The notes beneath the pieces are model-generated. The model made no database searches. It was not told where the DNA came from and was given only the letters and a program-made list of their open reading frames with translations. 64,000 nucleotides of DNA from Kalaharituber pfeilii (lineage: Eukaryota > Ascomycota > Pezizomycetes > Pezizales > Pezizaceae), in the NCBI GenBank assembly GCA_015179045.1, contig WHUZ01000071.1, forward strand, positions 1 to 64,000, read 5' to 3'. Positions 34,384 through 45,659 of the stretch are shown piece by piece (within the stretch, counting starts at the first letter, position 1; each line of letters begins with the position of its first letter). The translations under genes and the position numbers were made by a program.

Positions 34384-36810
34384 TTGGGTGTTCCTATTGT
34401 ATGTGTCTGGGGCTTATTCGTGGTGGGGAAAACTCGAGCTCTGTCTTTTCTTAATTCTATTTTCTGGCTCCTTCCCTCCGATCTCAAGTGATGTTATGAT
34501 TATCGAGTTTGTTGCAGTGGGGAACAAGTGCCCAAGTCAAAGTGCGGCCCGGACGGGTGGTGATGAACCAAAATCGGTATCAGGAAGATCCGGTGCCGTC
34601 GGAAGAGGGAAGGGAAGGGGCAGGACGGGTCGGGGACAACCTATGAGTTTACAGGGCCTTGTGCTGAGTGAGCAGGTGATAGGAAAAAAAAAAATAGGAG
34701 TTCCCCAACACAATTACCTGCGCGCACACAGGAAGGAATAGGAAAAAAGCAAAGAAAATGAAAAATTTCGTATGATAGACTACGACGACGACGGGGCGAC
34801 AACGACGCCTGATGGAGGCTCTGTAGGGCAGCGAGTGCTCGAGTACAAATGGAACACGCCCCTAGACTACTTGGGCTCGCTACTGTTGCTAGCGGTCAAG
34901 TAGCTAAAGTTGTCCCTTCCCGGGGAAATTTGGAGGTCTGAAATCGAATTGAACAGGGTGTTCTTTGTTCCTTGGGCCTTTTCGATTTTGCTACAGAGGA
35001 AAGCCTGCCCCTTGCCCTGCTGGGGACTGCTGAATTCGACGGTGGTATGGGTATGAAGCAGCTGCAAAACCAGCTTGTTGAGGGAAACGGAACCAAGGGT
35101 TTGGATTAATGGATATGCTAATTGCTGCAGCTGGGGGAAGGCGGGGGAACGATTACGTAGGAATCATAAGGAACCGTCAATGGAATTGCAGCCGCCGTGA
35201 TATATGTCGTCCCAGAAAGATCTGGGATGGGGAAGGACGAGTTTGGGGCAATTCCGATGGCCAAAAGCTTGTTCTGATCGGGCAACAAGCTCAGCGCAAC
35301 GCAACGTCAACGGCGTTTCGTACAGCAGGCATCCAGCAAGGAAATGCCAACCACATCCACAAACTTAAAGATCATTGAGCATTTCATCGCGGTCGAGTTT
35401 GAAGTCGCACCTGACGATCAATCCCAGCAAAAAAACAGAAAAAAAAACCAGGTATGAGACGCAATACACGGTACAGATACTGCAAGTACTTATAGCGGGC
35501 TGTGCTCGCTCGGCTGTGTATGCTGCTTCGTATACACGCACAGCTGATTTATGAGGACACCTGCTGTATCACCACCGCCATCATCACTATTTGCCTGCCA
35601 CGACATTCCTGTTCCTGCCCCTGCTGCACCATACCAGTACTCAATTAAAGTGCCCAATGCAGGCAAAAGCAATACCAAGTAGGAAGGGCACTAGGAGAGC
35701 GGAGGGTAGAGTATCATAGCAACTGCGCTGGCACGATGAAATATGCCAAGACTCGGAGATAACCCTTATCAGTTGCGGTCTCGTGACTTTGCATCGCTTC
35801 GACCAGATGAATCATGATATGATTCATGATACTCTTCCACCTGGTCATTTGATCACTCATACCCAGATCCCATCAAAAGTCATGCATCTGCTTGAGCAAC
35901 CAGACTAGGCTTGAGCCGGGTGACTCCCTTGGAACGGAGTGCAACTAGGAGCGGGCCAGCTTTCACCACCTTTAGCGCTGTAGATTGGGGACAAGACTTA
36001 TTCAACCATGTGATATTATATTCCTGCTGACATCTTTGCCATTGATTACGAGGTCGTTGAGAGGCCGATAGGGATTTGTTTTCATGAAGGAACAGTCTCA
36101 AGATATTATCACTGTTAGAAATTTGGCTAGTAGCCTCAATGTCGCAACCGATCTCTCTCGTGGCGGCCGTTATCGTTCCTTATACTCGTGTAAATTATTT
36201 TTATGAGCCGCAAGGTATACGAAGTCCTTGACAATAACGCTACATATTTTCTTTACATACTCGCCACCTCTAGCAGCCGTCTGTGTTTTCATTCTTTGGC
36301 CTTTCTCTATCTTGGCGCTGCAAAGCTTTTCCGAAACTACTTTGCTTTAGGGGCACAATCCCGCGCGCCCACCAACATGTCCGAGGTGGGGTTACTGCAG
36401 ATAGTATAAAGAAATTGATTTCTTTCCTTGTTTCTCTCACGATAAGAGAGCTCTACGCTGCTGATTGACTTGTTTTATAGGGGTAAAAAGCAAAAGAAAG
36501 TAAGGAAAGACTACTGAGGAAGTGATAAGTTCGTAGACTAGCTAACATGAAATGTTATGTGACAAGATGAGGGTAACGGCTTGATCGTCTACTTGGGTGG
36601 ACCGATTAGTCAGCTGTCTGGCCACAAGATTAGACTAGCACGGGAAAACAATTAGATTCTGAATTGTATACAGTGGCTAGCTAGTAAGCTTCGACATGAT
36701 GTATAGCAGTCTCGAGATGAGAGACAGACTGGAACTTTTCTTCTCTTCTCATCGACTCCGACATTGCAGACTGACAGGACCAATGTAGAATCGCGTCGAG
36801 GCTACTTTGC
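34384..36810. other. Intergenic region between divergent genes
   Basis: Lies between the start of the lipid kinase (minus) and the start of the deaminase-fold gene (plus), so both promoters are here. No gene is visible. A perfect 9-bp inverted repeat with a 3-base centre sits at 35807-35827. Several short frames lack coding character. Confidence 0.5.
35807..35827. repeat. Perfect palindrome ATGAATCAT-GAT-ATGATTCAT
   Basis: Both 9-base arms are exact reverse complements. It is in the spacer between divergent genes, so it could be a dimeric transcription-factor site, though chance is possible at this AT content. Confidence 0.6.
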
Positions 36811-38928
36811 ATGCCAAGAGACTCAATCTTGACCGTCATTGTCATGGTGCACCTCATGAGCAGCACAATTACAGGTGCTATAGCCCATATTACAATGTCA
36901 CTAAAATCATCGACCCAAGAAGGTTCCCCTGATGAATCTACTCTGCGGATCGAAAATGACTTCCGCTGCCGCACCCTTACTACAATGCTCCAGGCTCTTT
37001 CCAACAGCATGAACAATGAATCTGCCGCATTAATAGAGCCAGACAAATCCCACCCCGATAGACGCACACTACGACTGCTGGATAGTCTTGCTTTATTGCT
37101 AGTACAGGACCATGAGGTCACCGCTGTGGTGCCAAAGCGAGTTAGGAGTGGCGAAGTTCAGGTTATTGTTACCTCGTCGGATGAGGAGGATGAGGAGGAT
37201 AATATAAGGGAAGAGGCTGGAGTAAGGGAAGGGAAAGAAGAACGGGGTAGGGATAACGATGGTAAATACTTCAAAGAGGGTGGTCGGTTTGTAGTGACGA
37301 GGAACCCGAGGCTTGCGGACAAGGAAATTTCGGATGTTAAGTTGGTTGAAGTTGATAACATCGAGATTGAGCGGGGTGACTTAATTGGGTTTTTGATGAA
37401 GAACTGGACAGTAACATTTGCGGAACATACTGCTGCGTTGCAAGCACTGCTTAATATGCGCAGCTTTGAAGGCCAGAGTGAAAAGGAAACTTTCAAGAAC
37501 CTTGGGACATACATTATATTCCGCTGCGTTCGAAAGATTGCCCGTCGCTTCAAGAATCTTGAAAACAACTTTTTTTTTAAGGTGCTCGTGGAATATACTG
37601 AGACTGATTCAATCAACGCAATTAACTCACACGCTGCTACATATCTCGCCAGTGCTGCTGAAATGCGTGCATTTGCTCACGTCCTACGCTTGACACATTC
37701 AGACAAAAAACAATTTCCCATTCTCATGCAGATACTTTCCGATGGGGTGAATAAAGGAGGTCTTGAATACAGCAAGAACACCTGTTGGGAAATTCATCGT
37801 TTGTTAGTGACTTTGGTAAAACGAACAGCAGAAAGTGTTGATGCTCTGACAAAGGTAGTGAAATCACCTCAGGGGGACGTTGATACTAAGGTACTGGAGG
37901 ATAAGATAAAAGACGTTTGGTTGCATATGGTGATGTTGGAGGTGATGGCATGGAAATCCTCGCTTATAGAAAAGCATTTGCTGGGGGTGGAGAGAAAGGT
38001 GGGCCGCTGTATGGGGAATTCTCATGGTGATGCTGGAGATGTGGGGCCTGATGGTGACTTGGGGTCCGATGGTGACTTGGGGCCCGATGGTGACTTAGGG
38101 CCGACAGATTTTGAGATAGAACTTCAGGAAGTGGAAGGTGGTGACAGAGTGATCAGGTGGCTACGTTTACTCTGTTCGTTTCAGCACGCAATGGACTCAG
38201 TTTACGACACGCTCCCGACGTCCCGGGTTCAGATCCATGTATTACAGTGCCCACTACCACCACGCTTACAGAAAGAGATGGAGGATTGGAAGGAGCTTGT
38301 GAGGATTATGTTCCCTGGAGATGATACGAAGGGTGAACGGGGAAGGAGAGGGGGCACAGATGATGTTATTGGATATGAAGAGGTGATAGAGGCGTTGCAA
38401 GGACATGCGGAGGAGCATAAAGAGGCAAGGATATTTCTTCAGGAACGGCCCAAATTCAGGGGGACGACACATGCGGAAGCGAATTTGGGGGCATTGATGG
38501 CAGAGGCTTTACAATCCCAACAAAATTCCAACGTCCCTAGTAACGATATCGCTGCCAGTTACACCGCCCTCCACGGCACATACAAAATCATCGGCGTGGC
38601 CAAACGCTGCTGCCCCGTGTGTATCAAGATTCTCACACTCCTCTCCCGCAACCAGCACACCACTTTCCAAGTCCTTGCCTGCCACCGCAATGTCTATCCC
38701 ACGGCGCTACCCCAAGCACTGGACTCTGGGGTAGGACGAGAGGTGGTGGAGTGGCTGATGGAGGAGGTGGCTAAGTATATCAGGAAGTTGGTTACAAGCA
38801 AAAGGAGCAGAAAAGCGAGTGTGCAGAGTAATGACTCGAAGGGGGGGTCGCGCAGTCCGCAAGGTCGGAGTACAGATCGGTATTTAGATTTGATGGACGA
38901 TATAGAATCCGACCTGCCATCGTTGTAA
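36811..38928 (+). CDS. OTT_1508-type deaminase-fold protein
   Basis: Single-exon protein of 705 aa. Its C-terminal third carries the zinc-deaminase signature: HAE at residues 554-556 and a CCPVC cluster at 600-604, with spacing and the following KILTLL helix like the OTT_1508-like deaminases that are expanded in fungi. The middle part (RRTLRLLDSLALLLVQDHEVTAV near residue 90; later helical stretches) resembles the helical region common to those fungal proteins. Family members are predicted nucleic-acid or nucleotide deaminases; the substrate is unknown. An acidic spacer holds three GDLGPD-type repeats (38050-38103). The tail is basic (RKLVTSKRSRK). Start is uncertain: ATGs at 36811, 36847 and 36895 share the frame, and the first adds a hydrophobic stretch. 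Confidence 0.72.
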   Translation: MPRDSILTVIVMVHLMSSTITGAIAHITMSLKSSTQEGSPDESTLRIENDFRCRTLTTMLQALSNSMNNESAALIEPDKSHPDRRTLRLLDSLALLLVQDHEVTAVVPKRVRSGEVQVIVTSSDEEDEEDNIREEAGVREGKEERGRDNDGKYFKEGGRFVVTRNPRLADKEISDVKLVEVDNIEIERGDLIGFLMKNWTVTFAEHTAALQALLNMRSFEGQSEKETFKNLGTYIIFRCVRKIARRFKNLENNFFFKVLVEYTETDSINAINSHAATYLASAAEMRAFAHVLRLTHSDKKQFPILMQILSDGVNKGGLEYSKNTCWEIHRLLVTLVKRTAESVDALTKVVKSPQGDVDTKVLEDKIKDVWLHMVMLEVMAWKSSLIEKHLLGVERKVGRCMGNSHGDAGDVGPDGDLGSDGDLGPDGDLGPTDFEIELQEVEGGDRVIRWLRLLCSFQHAMDSVYDTLPTSRVQIHVLQCPLPPRLQKEMEDWKELVRIMFPGDDTKGERGRRGGTDDVIGYEEVIEALQGHAEEHKEARIFLQERPKFRGTTHAEANLGALMAEALQSQQNSNVPSNDIAASYTALHGTYKIIGVAKRCCPVCIKILTLLSRNQHTTFQVLACHRNVYPTALPQALDSGVGREVVEWLMEEVAKYIRKLVTSKRSRKASVQSNDSKGGSRSPQGRSTDRYLDLMDDIESDLPSL
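38050..38103 (+). repeat. Three 18-bp tandem repeats inside the deaminase gene
   Basis: GATGGTGACTTGGGGCCC-type units repeat three times, encoding DGDLGS/P x3 in an acidic linker. The period is in frame, so unit number can change without breaking the gene. Confidence 0.9.
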
Positions 38929-39673
38929 TAGAAGAAGTGGGAAATAGTGAGATTGGCATCATTCTTGTCATGATGGTGATGGTATTGAATGATGGGTGGA
39001 GAACGGTGTTGTGCTTGATTGTCTTTATTTCCTTTCTTTCTTTGTCATATGCATTATGTATTCTCCAGACGACATATGCAGTGATCAAAGAAGCTGTACC
39101 GTGGTACCTACATACCTAATACACGTTCTGGTCGTTCTGGTCAGTCAACCATACTACAGTCAGTCCTAATCTTAGTCATGCACCCTTGTGCGTTTGATAG
39201 AATACATACGATAGTTCAGGATGAAAGGCGAATTTTGATTATATTCTAGATCATATTCAGGTGGACCGTGGTTCTTTTATTTGTTTCCTATTTTCCTTGT
39301 GTGTACCGTGCTTGTTTGGCGTGTACTGGTAATCTATTGGTTTCGCGTTGTACTAAGTGTGTCTGGCCGATCGTCCCTTGGCTTTGTTGATACTGTCGCG
39401 CCGCGCCACGCCCACTCAGCGCTATCACCGATAAACGCACACTCCGGACTCGGGTTTCCCTAGACACGGGTTTCCAACGTTCCCCCAGTATTTGTAAGTT
39501 AAACCTCAACACCACAACCAAAACACGAGCGACGAAAACCCTTCGACCCTGGGCCATCGTCGACAATTCCTTTCTTTTTTCCCACCACACCCTCTCCTCC
39601 CCTACAACAGCGTTACAAGACAAAAACAGCACAAAAATACGGTTTGACCTGAACAAAAAACAAGAAACAAAAA
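38929..39673. other. Intergenic region and INCENP leader
   Basis: Holds the 3' flank of the deaminase-fold gene and the promoter/5' leader of the INCENP gene. Nothing else is recognised. Confidence 0.5.
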
Positions 39674-42600
39674 ATGTCGACCTCAACGGTGGGCAGCCGC
39701 CGCTGGGTGCTGTCGGAGCGCAAAGCCGTCAGCAGGCTGTTTAAGCAGGAGGTGGAGGAGTTCGGGTTCAGTGCGCGCCAGGACCTGGATTGGTTGAATG
39801 AGCATATGAGGGAGGTGTTTAGGAAGGGGGAGTTGTATGTTTCCCGCTTTTCCTTCCATTCTTTCCCGTTTCATTCTTTATTTGTCGAGAGGAGGAGAAC
39901 CTCACGGGAAGGGAGATTAAAGGGTGTGAGAGGCAATTGGCATTGGCTGACGCAGTGTGACTGGTGCCTTTTGTGCTCGTGCTTGCGATATGGTGCAGTG
40001 ACCTTACAGAGCTACTGAAGAGCCCAGAAGGGAGGTGAATACTGGCGGTGCAGGTGTTGGGAAGCCAAAGATGGCACACAATGGGAGCGTGGTACGGAGT
40101 TCAAAGAAGAAGAGTGGAAGTGCGAAGGGGAAGGTGAAGACGATACGGGTTGAGGTATGTGTGCCTTGGCTTTTAATGGAGATTTACAATATGGTATGGG
40201 GGTAAGCTAATTCGTCACTGACACGGTGTGCGGTTTCAAAGAAGGATGACTTCAACTCAATGCCTCCCCCACCACGGCCAGGTCAAGACTCGCAACAGCA
40301 TGTCCCGGAATCACAGCGCGAGCCCGAGGCACAGCCACCCCAGGAAGAGCCCTTAGCTCCCATCATCACCATTCCCACGCTCGAGGACCTCGATTTCGAT
40401 AACATTAACGAGGAGGTCACCCAAGTGGACGAATCTCAGCCATCGCCCTCGTCCATTAGACATTCCCATGCCCACCCACCGCCATCAAAGCGCGCTAGCA
40501 AGGCTGACACGTTCCGGGACAGCGGAAACTGGAGCCAGTCGTCAGGCATCCCCTCTCAGCAGCAGCAGCACACTATATCGAGGCCTAGGACCCCCAGGAA
40601 TTCGGGTGAGAGGGAGCCTGCGTTGGCGGAGCACAATGCTGAAGAAGCGGAAATGTCACATTTGACGGTGTCTGTGGAGGGCTATGCGTCGTTTCATACT
40701 GCAGCGGAGGAGGAGGAGCAGGAGAAGGGGAGGGCGGCGAAGGAGGAGGAGGAGGAGGAGGAGCATATGGAGCTGGAGCCAGAGCAGGTGCAGGAGGCCA
40801 GTATAGTTAGCTTTGAGCCGAGCTCGCCGTTCCAAGAGAACGTGCCGCAGAATCAGCAAATGCAGGGGGCAAGAAGCTCTGCAGCCTCGCTGAAGAATGC
40901 GAGAATGTCGTCGCCACTGAAGGACAAGGTTGTATTACCGGTTCTAGAGCCACGGAGATCGGGGAGGCTTGCGGATAGGACGTCGGATGCTACGGTCAGG
41001 AGTACGAGAGCAATGGAGTCGCAGCAGCAGGACAATGAGAGGGATGAGGGATTGACGGAGAGGGAGGAGGAGGAGGAGGAGCAGGAGGAGAAAGAGCAGC
41101 AGCGGGAGCAAGAGCAGCAGAAGCCTGCGCGGCGGTCATTGACGCGCACTCGACAGTCGGCGTCACAGGCGAGGGAGGCTGCAGAGGCTCATCCTCCGTC
41201 GTCTCCACCGGTCGCTGCGGCGCAGCTAGTGCAGCAGGTGCCGGGCAAACGCCTGTCTGCGTCGAAGCGTCAACCCGCCCCGTCTCCGGCACATTCGCCA
41301 GAGAAGCCCGCCGAGGCAGTTCATTCCTCGCCGCATCCGCAGCAGCTGGCCGGGCCAGAGCTTGAGCCAGAGCACGCTGCCGGGCAAGAGCCTGGCTCTG
41401 AGGTCCCGCTGGACGAGCATGCACTCGCATCAGACGACTCCCCACACGAATCCGAGGAGCCCTCACCAGTGCCCACATTCATCCGCAAGTCCAGCCTCAA
41501 CTTTGCCTCTCTGCCGCCGCGCGAGCCGCTCGGCGTCGGCACAACTAGGATGTCCAGCACCACAACTGAAGCTGTCAGATTGGGGGGGGTTGCACGCAGC
41601 AGCTGGCTGCAGGGGAGAAAGACTCTGGGAAGAGCCTTGGTGGCCGGTTGACTATGCCAGGCGATAGCGCAGCCATTGGCGAAGACGCAGAGGAGAGCTC
41701 GAGCCAGGGCTCTGACGGGAAATCAAGCCAGAGGAAGAGGTCTAGAGGGGGCGTGGATATTACAGCTTCGCAGCAGCAAGAGGCGTCAGAGCCTGTCGAG
41801 CAGCCGGTGGAGGAGACTAAGAGGCACAGGAAGAAGAGTCGAGGCTCCTCGTATAAGAGTGGGCAGGAAATTCAAGCTCAGCAGAAGAAGACAGAGGATG
41901 TGGTCATGGAAGATACCGCACTCCACAGCGGCGGCGATGACGATGATGGAAGCCAGAAGCTGGTGGCGGAGCATAACAAGTTAACGTCTCAGCGCCTACA
42001 GGAACGCATTTTGCAATTGGGCAAGCTGAACGCTGCCAAAAGTTTTCCTGCTACTACTACCACAACTGCAGCTGCGTCTCAGGATTTGCAGACACAGTCA
42101 CAGCCTTCCGCGGGGCCGATGTACCCCGATCTTGCGCAAGCTAAGGAGGGCGGCAAGAACCTCTTTGCTCCCCAGGAGAAACCTCAAGAACAGGCGTCGA
42201 GGTCCGTTAGAGAACAATCTGCTACAGATGATGACTGGATCCCCCCTGTCAGATCTCAATCCACAAGGCAACCTTATACAAAGTCTGCAAACTCATCCGC
42301 CAAAAACTCTCTTACGAGGAGCCAGACAATGTCAGCAGGCGTTTCAAGAAGCCAACCTACCGCTCGTGAAATATTCTTCGAGGATGCCGCCCGCCCCCGG
42401 AACAGCCGCGGCGAGTCTCCTGGTATCGTCGCCTCCGGCAAGCCCAACCTTCCCCAATCTCTCAGCTTTAACGCTATCAACTCACCGTTTCATGTGGGGG
42501 CCAGCGCCAGCGCCAGCTCCAGCCAACCAGTCTTCCCCACCCCCTCCACCTCCCTCAGAGACACGCTGCCCCATTCTCCCAAGCCGACCAGCAAGAAAAG

Positions 42601-45600
42601 CTACGGGTCTATTAGGAACGAACCCGAACAATCTCCAGAGAAACCAACACAACCATCAGCAGAGAGCGGTGATGTATCATCCTATACCGCCAACGCTTTC
42701 CGGCGCGCAAAGGAAATGTTTATTAAGACTACTATTCATAGCAGCCCTGGAGGCGAGGGCACCGCTGCCGGGAGATCGAGCTCGCAAAAGGGGCATAGGT
42801 CGAGCCCGAGTGTAGTGGCTGCAGAGAGGGAACAGAGTCCGATGACACCACAGGTGAGACAGGGAACGCCAAAGATGTATCCTGATCTAGGATCGAGGAT
42901 TGAGGAGGAGGGAGATACGACTGAGGTTAAGCTGAAGAGGCAGACGAGGGGGTCGAGGAGTAAGGAGATGCTGCAGAGGCAGCAGGAAGAGGCGAGGTTA
43001 AGGGAGGAGCAAGTGCAGATGGAGGAGGAGGAGAGGAGGCAACAGGCTCTGGTAGAGGAAAGGGAACGGCAAGAGGAGAGGGCGCGATTGGAAGAGAAGC
43101 GACGACAGGCTGAGGCTCGGCGAAAGGAAAAGGAGCAGCAAAGGAAATTGGCGGAGCAGAAGAGGATGGAGGAAGAGGCAAGATTACAGCGAGAAAGAGA
43201 GGAGCGAGAAGAGGAGATGCGGCGCCATAAGGAGGAGCTGCGTAGGAAGGAGGAGGAGCTTCAACGTCTCAAGGAGGAACAGAGGCTCCAAATGCTCCGG
43301 AGGGAGGAAGAATTACGGCTGAGGCAGGAGCAGGAAGAGGAACTGAGAAGACAGGAACTGGAGAGACGGAGGAGAGAGGAGGAGGAAGAACGTGCTAGAA
43401 AGGAAGCAGAGGAGAAAGAAGCTAGAAGGATTGCAGAGGAGGAAGAAAGACGTGCGGCTGCAGCTGCAGAAGAGGAGACCCGTAGACAGGCAGAGGAGGC
43501 ACGAATTGAAGAGCTTCGTCGCCGGCAAGAAGAGGACATTCGCCGACAGCAAGAGGCTGCTGAGAAGCGGCGCGTAAGGGAAACAACCCCGGTTGCTCCT
43601 CCGGCTGATTCTGAAGATGAGGGGGAGAACTCACAAGCCGCTGGTGGCACTAGTGCTAGTAGGATTGCGCGCCCGAAGTCGGCAATGAATGGACGACCTC
43701 CATCGCGCCTGCAACCTCCATCAACTGGAAAACGTCCTCAGCGTCCACAGCCGCCGCAGAAGGGTCAGAAGCCAGCACCGGTCTCTATACAAGTTGGCAC
43801 TGCATCTCAGAGGGCCGCAATGGATCGCCACAAACCTGGCGCACCCCCTCCATCTGCTACCTTGATATCCGCGATGAAGGATTCATTTAATTCATCTGCA
43901 GCCACTGCCGGAAAGGAGAGGCCACCCTCTACTGAACCGACCTTGATGCAGTCAAGTTCGGCGCCGAATCTGAAGAAGGTGGCGGCGAGCATTACGGTTA
44001 CGGCGTCGGCATCAACATCAAACTTAAAGAAGGTGCAGATGGATGAAAAGAAGAGGGAGGAGAGTAGGAGGATGATTGAGGCGAGAAGAGAAGAGATAAG
44101 AAGAAAGGAGGCGGCGGCTGAGGAGGAGAGGAGGAGGGTAGCGGCGGCGGCTGGTCAGGGAAGGAGGACTGTGGAGAGAGTAAGTAGCTCTGTTGCAAGG
44201 TATAAAAACAGGAACTTATGTACGCTTCAGGATATGGAACCTCCGAAGAAGACGTTCGGTAAAACTACGATAAAAGGACTACCTCCATCCGCAAAGATGA
44301 CGCGGGTAGCTGCAAACGCGAATGTAAGTTTTACCCCCTCATGTTCTGTCTTCTGCATTTTTTTTCTTGCTATTATTTCCTAGATGTATATTCTCATTTT
44401 CATTCTATTTCCTTTGTTCTCTTTTTTAGTTCTTTTTATTTTTTGGCTCCACCATAACCCCCTTCTTTATTGCGTCCATAGCTCCGCAAACTTGCCGCTA
44501 TCGAACAAGATACCACGCATCCCCACCCTTGGAAGATTTCGCATTCGCAGTTGCAATACCAGAAAAAGGGAAAGAAAAGACACCTGATACTGAGACCACT
44601 TGGACAACAACAACAAAGGGACCGAAACGCGCATTCCAGCCGGACGAGCCAGAAGTCGGGAACATGGCAATGACGAGCATGAATGTCGCTGCTGGTGGTG
44701 CATCGACGTATGGTGGGACGGGCAATAGACTCGCAGCACCGAAGGTGCCCGAGGCAAAGAAGAGGAGAACAGAGGAGTGGGATACAGAGATGGTGCCTGC
44801 AGGCGGCCCAGCGGCGGCTAGAGCGCCTGTGAGACCGTCGACAGCGGCTGGCAAGCGGGATTGGCCGGTGAAGTCAGTATATGCTCAGGGATACCCGACT
44901 GCAATGTCTGCGACTTCATCACAGGTATCGACGATTAAGGGCACGACTGCGGGAGTGAAACCGGTGTTGCCGCTGCCGCATGTGGACGGGGTCAAGTACT
45001 CGAACGAGAAGATCCGGTTCGCGAACGAGGGCGTCACCGCCACTACGACTACTACGACGACGACGACCACCACCACCACCGTACCAATTGCGCCTCCCGC
45101 ATCGTCATCAGCAACCGCCCCTGGCCCAGCAACCCTCAACAAGACTCCAAAGAACTCTGGCGACAGCTCTTCCGCCGCTGGCCCCTCGACTGCTACGATC
45201 AAGAAATCCGCTCTCAAGACGCCTCACGACAAGCGCACCTTCACACCCATGAAAGGCGACACCATCGTGCTTCCCGACATCCCGACGGACTCCGACCCCG
45301 ATGACAGCGACTGGAGCCCGGACCACTCGTCGGACTCTGAGGGCCGCCACCAAGGTCGCAAGTTCCCCGTACCGCACTGGGCGGAGTCTCCGGAGCTCCG
45401 GCAGCAGCTTGTGGCACAGCAGACGATGGACCCAGAGGAGGTGTTTGGGCCGATGGCGCCGTTGCAAATGGAGGAGATTTTCAAGGGGGCAGGTAACGCT
45501 GGAAGAGCGAGGTTTAGGAACAGGACGAGTAGCGCGAATTGGGATGGGGCGGATAAGTTGACGAGGGCGGAGATCGAGGCGGATGCGGAGGCAAGGAGAA

Positions 45601-45659
45601 AGATGATTGAGCAAGGAGGGTGGGTGTATGGGAGTATGCCGAGTGCGGACGATTTGTAG
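39674..45659 (+). CDS. SLI15: Inner centromere protein INCENP/Sli15
   Basis: Scaffold of the chromosomal passenger complex that binds and activates Aurora B (Ipl1) at centromeres and the spindle midzone. Proposed exons: 39674-39834, 40010-40154, 40242-44179, 44231-44323, 44482-45659, about 1838 aa once frames are joined, longer than usual for ascomycetes (about 1200-1300). N-terminus RWVLSERKAV...EFGFSARQDLDWLNEHMREVF is the fungal survivin/borealin-binding segment. A very long charged region (about 42950-43590, R/E/Q-rich) forms a single alpha helix or coiled coil. The C-terminal IN-box is intact: VLPDIPTDSD, FPVPHWAESPELRQQL, DPEEVFGPMAPLQMEEIF and RFRNRTSSANWDGADKLT. Two frame problems: G8 at 41582-41589 needs one more G, and exon 5 changes frame between 44482 and 44600. 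The 44180-44230 intron is in frame and could be retained. Confidence 0.88.
41582..41589 (+). other. Apparent -1 frameshift at G8 in INCENP
   Basis: Frame 0 reads TTG GGG GGG GTT and stops at 41649. In the -1 frame the sequence continues GCTQQLAAGEKDSGKSLGGRL, where GKSLG fits the motif expected here in fungal INCENP, and stays open for 2.7 kb. One additional G restores the gene; there is no intron signal. Confidence 0.8.
45037..45081 (+). repeat. ACN codon run (poly-Thr) in INCENP
   Basis: About thirteen consecutive Thr codons (ACT, ACG, ACC blocks). The codon blocks are homogeneous, suggesting recent slippage. Confidence 0.85.

Noticed and set aside
34376..34741. Plus-strand frame opposite the lipid-kinase start
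   Set aside because: Overlaps the promoter and first codons of the well-supported minus-strand gene and has no protein-like pattern.
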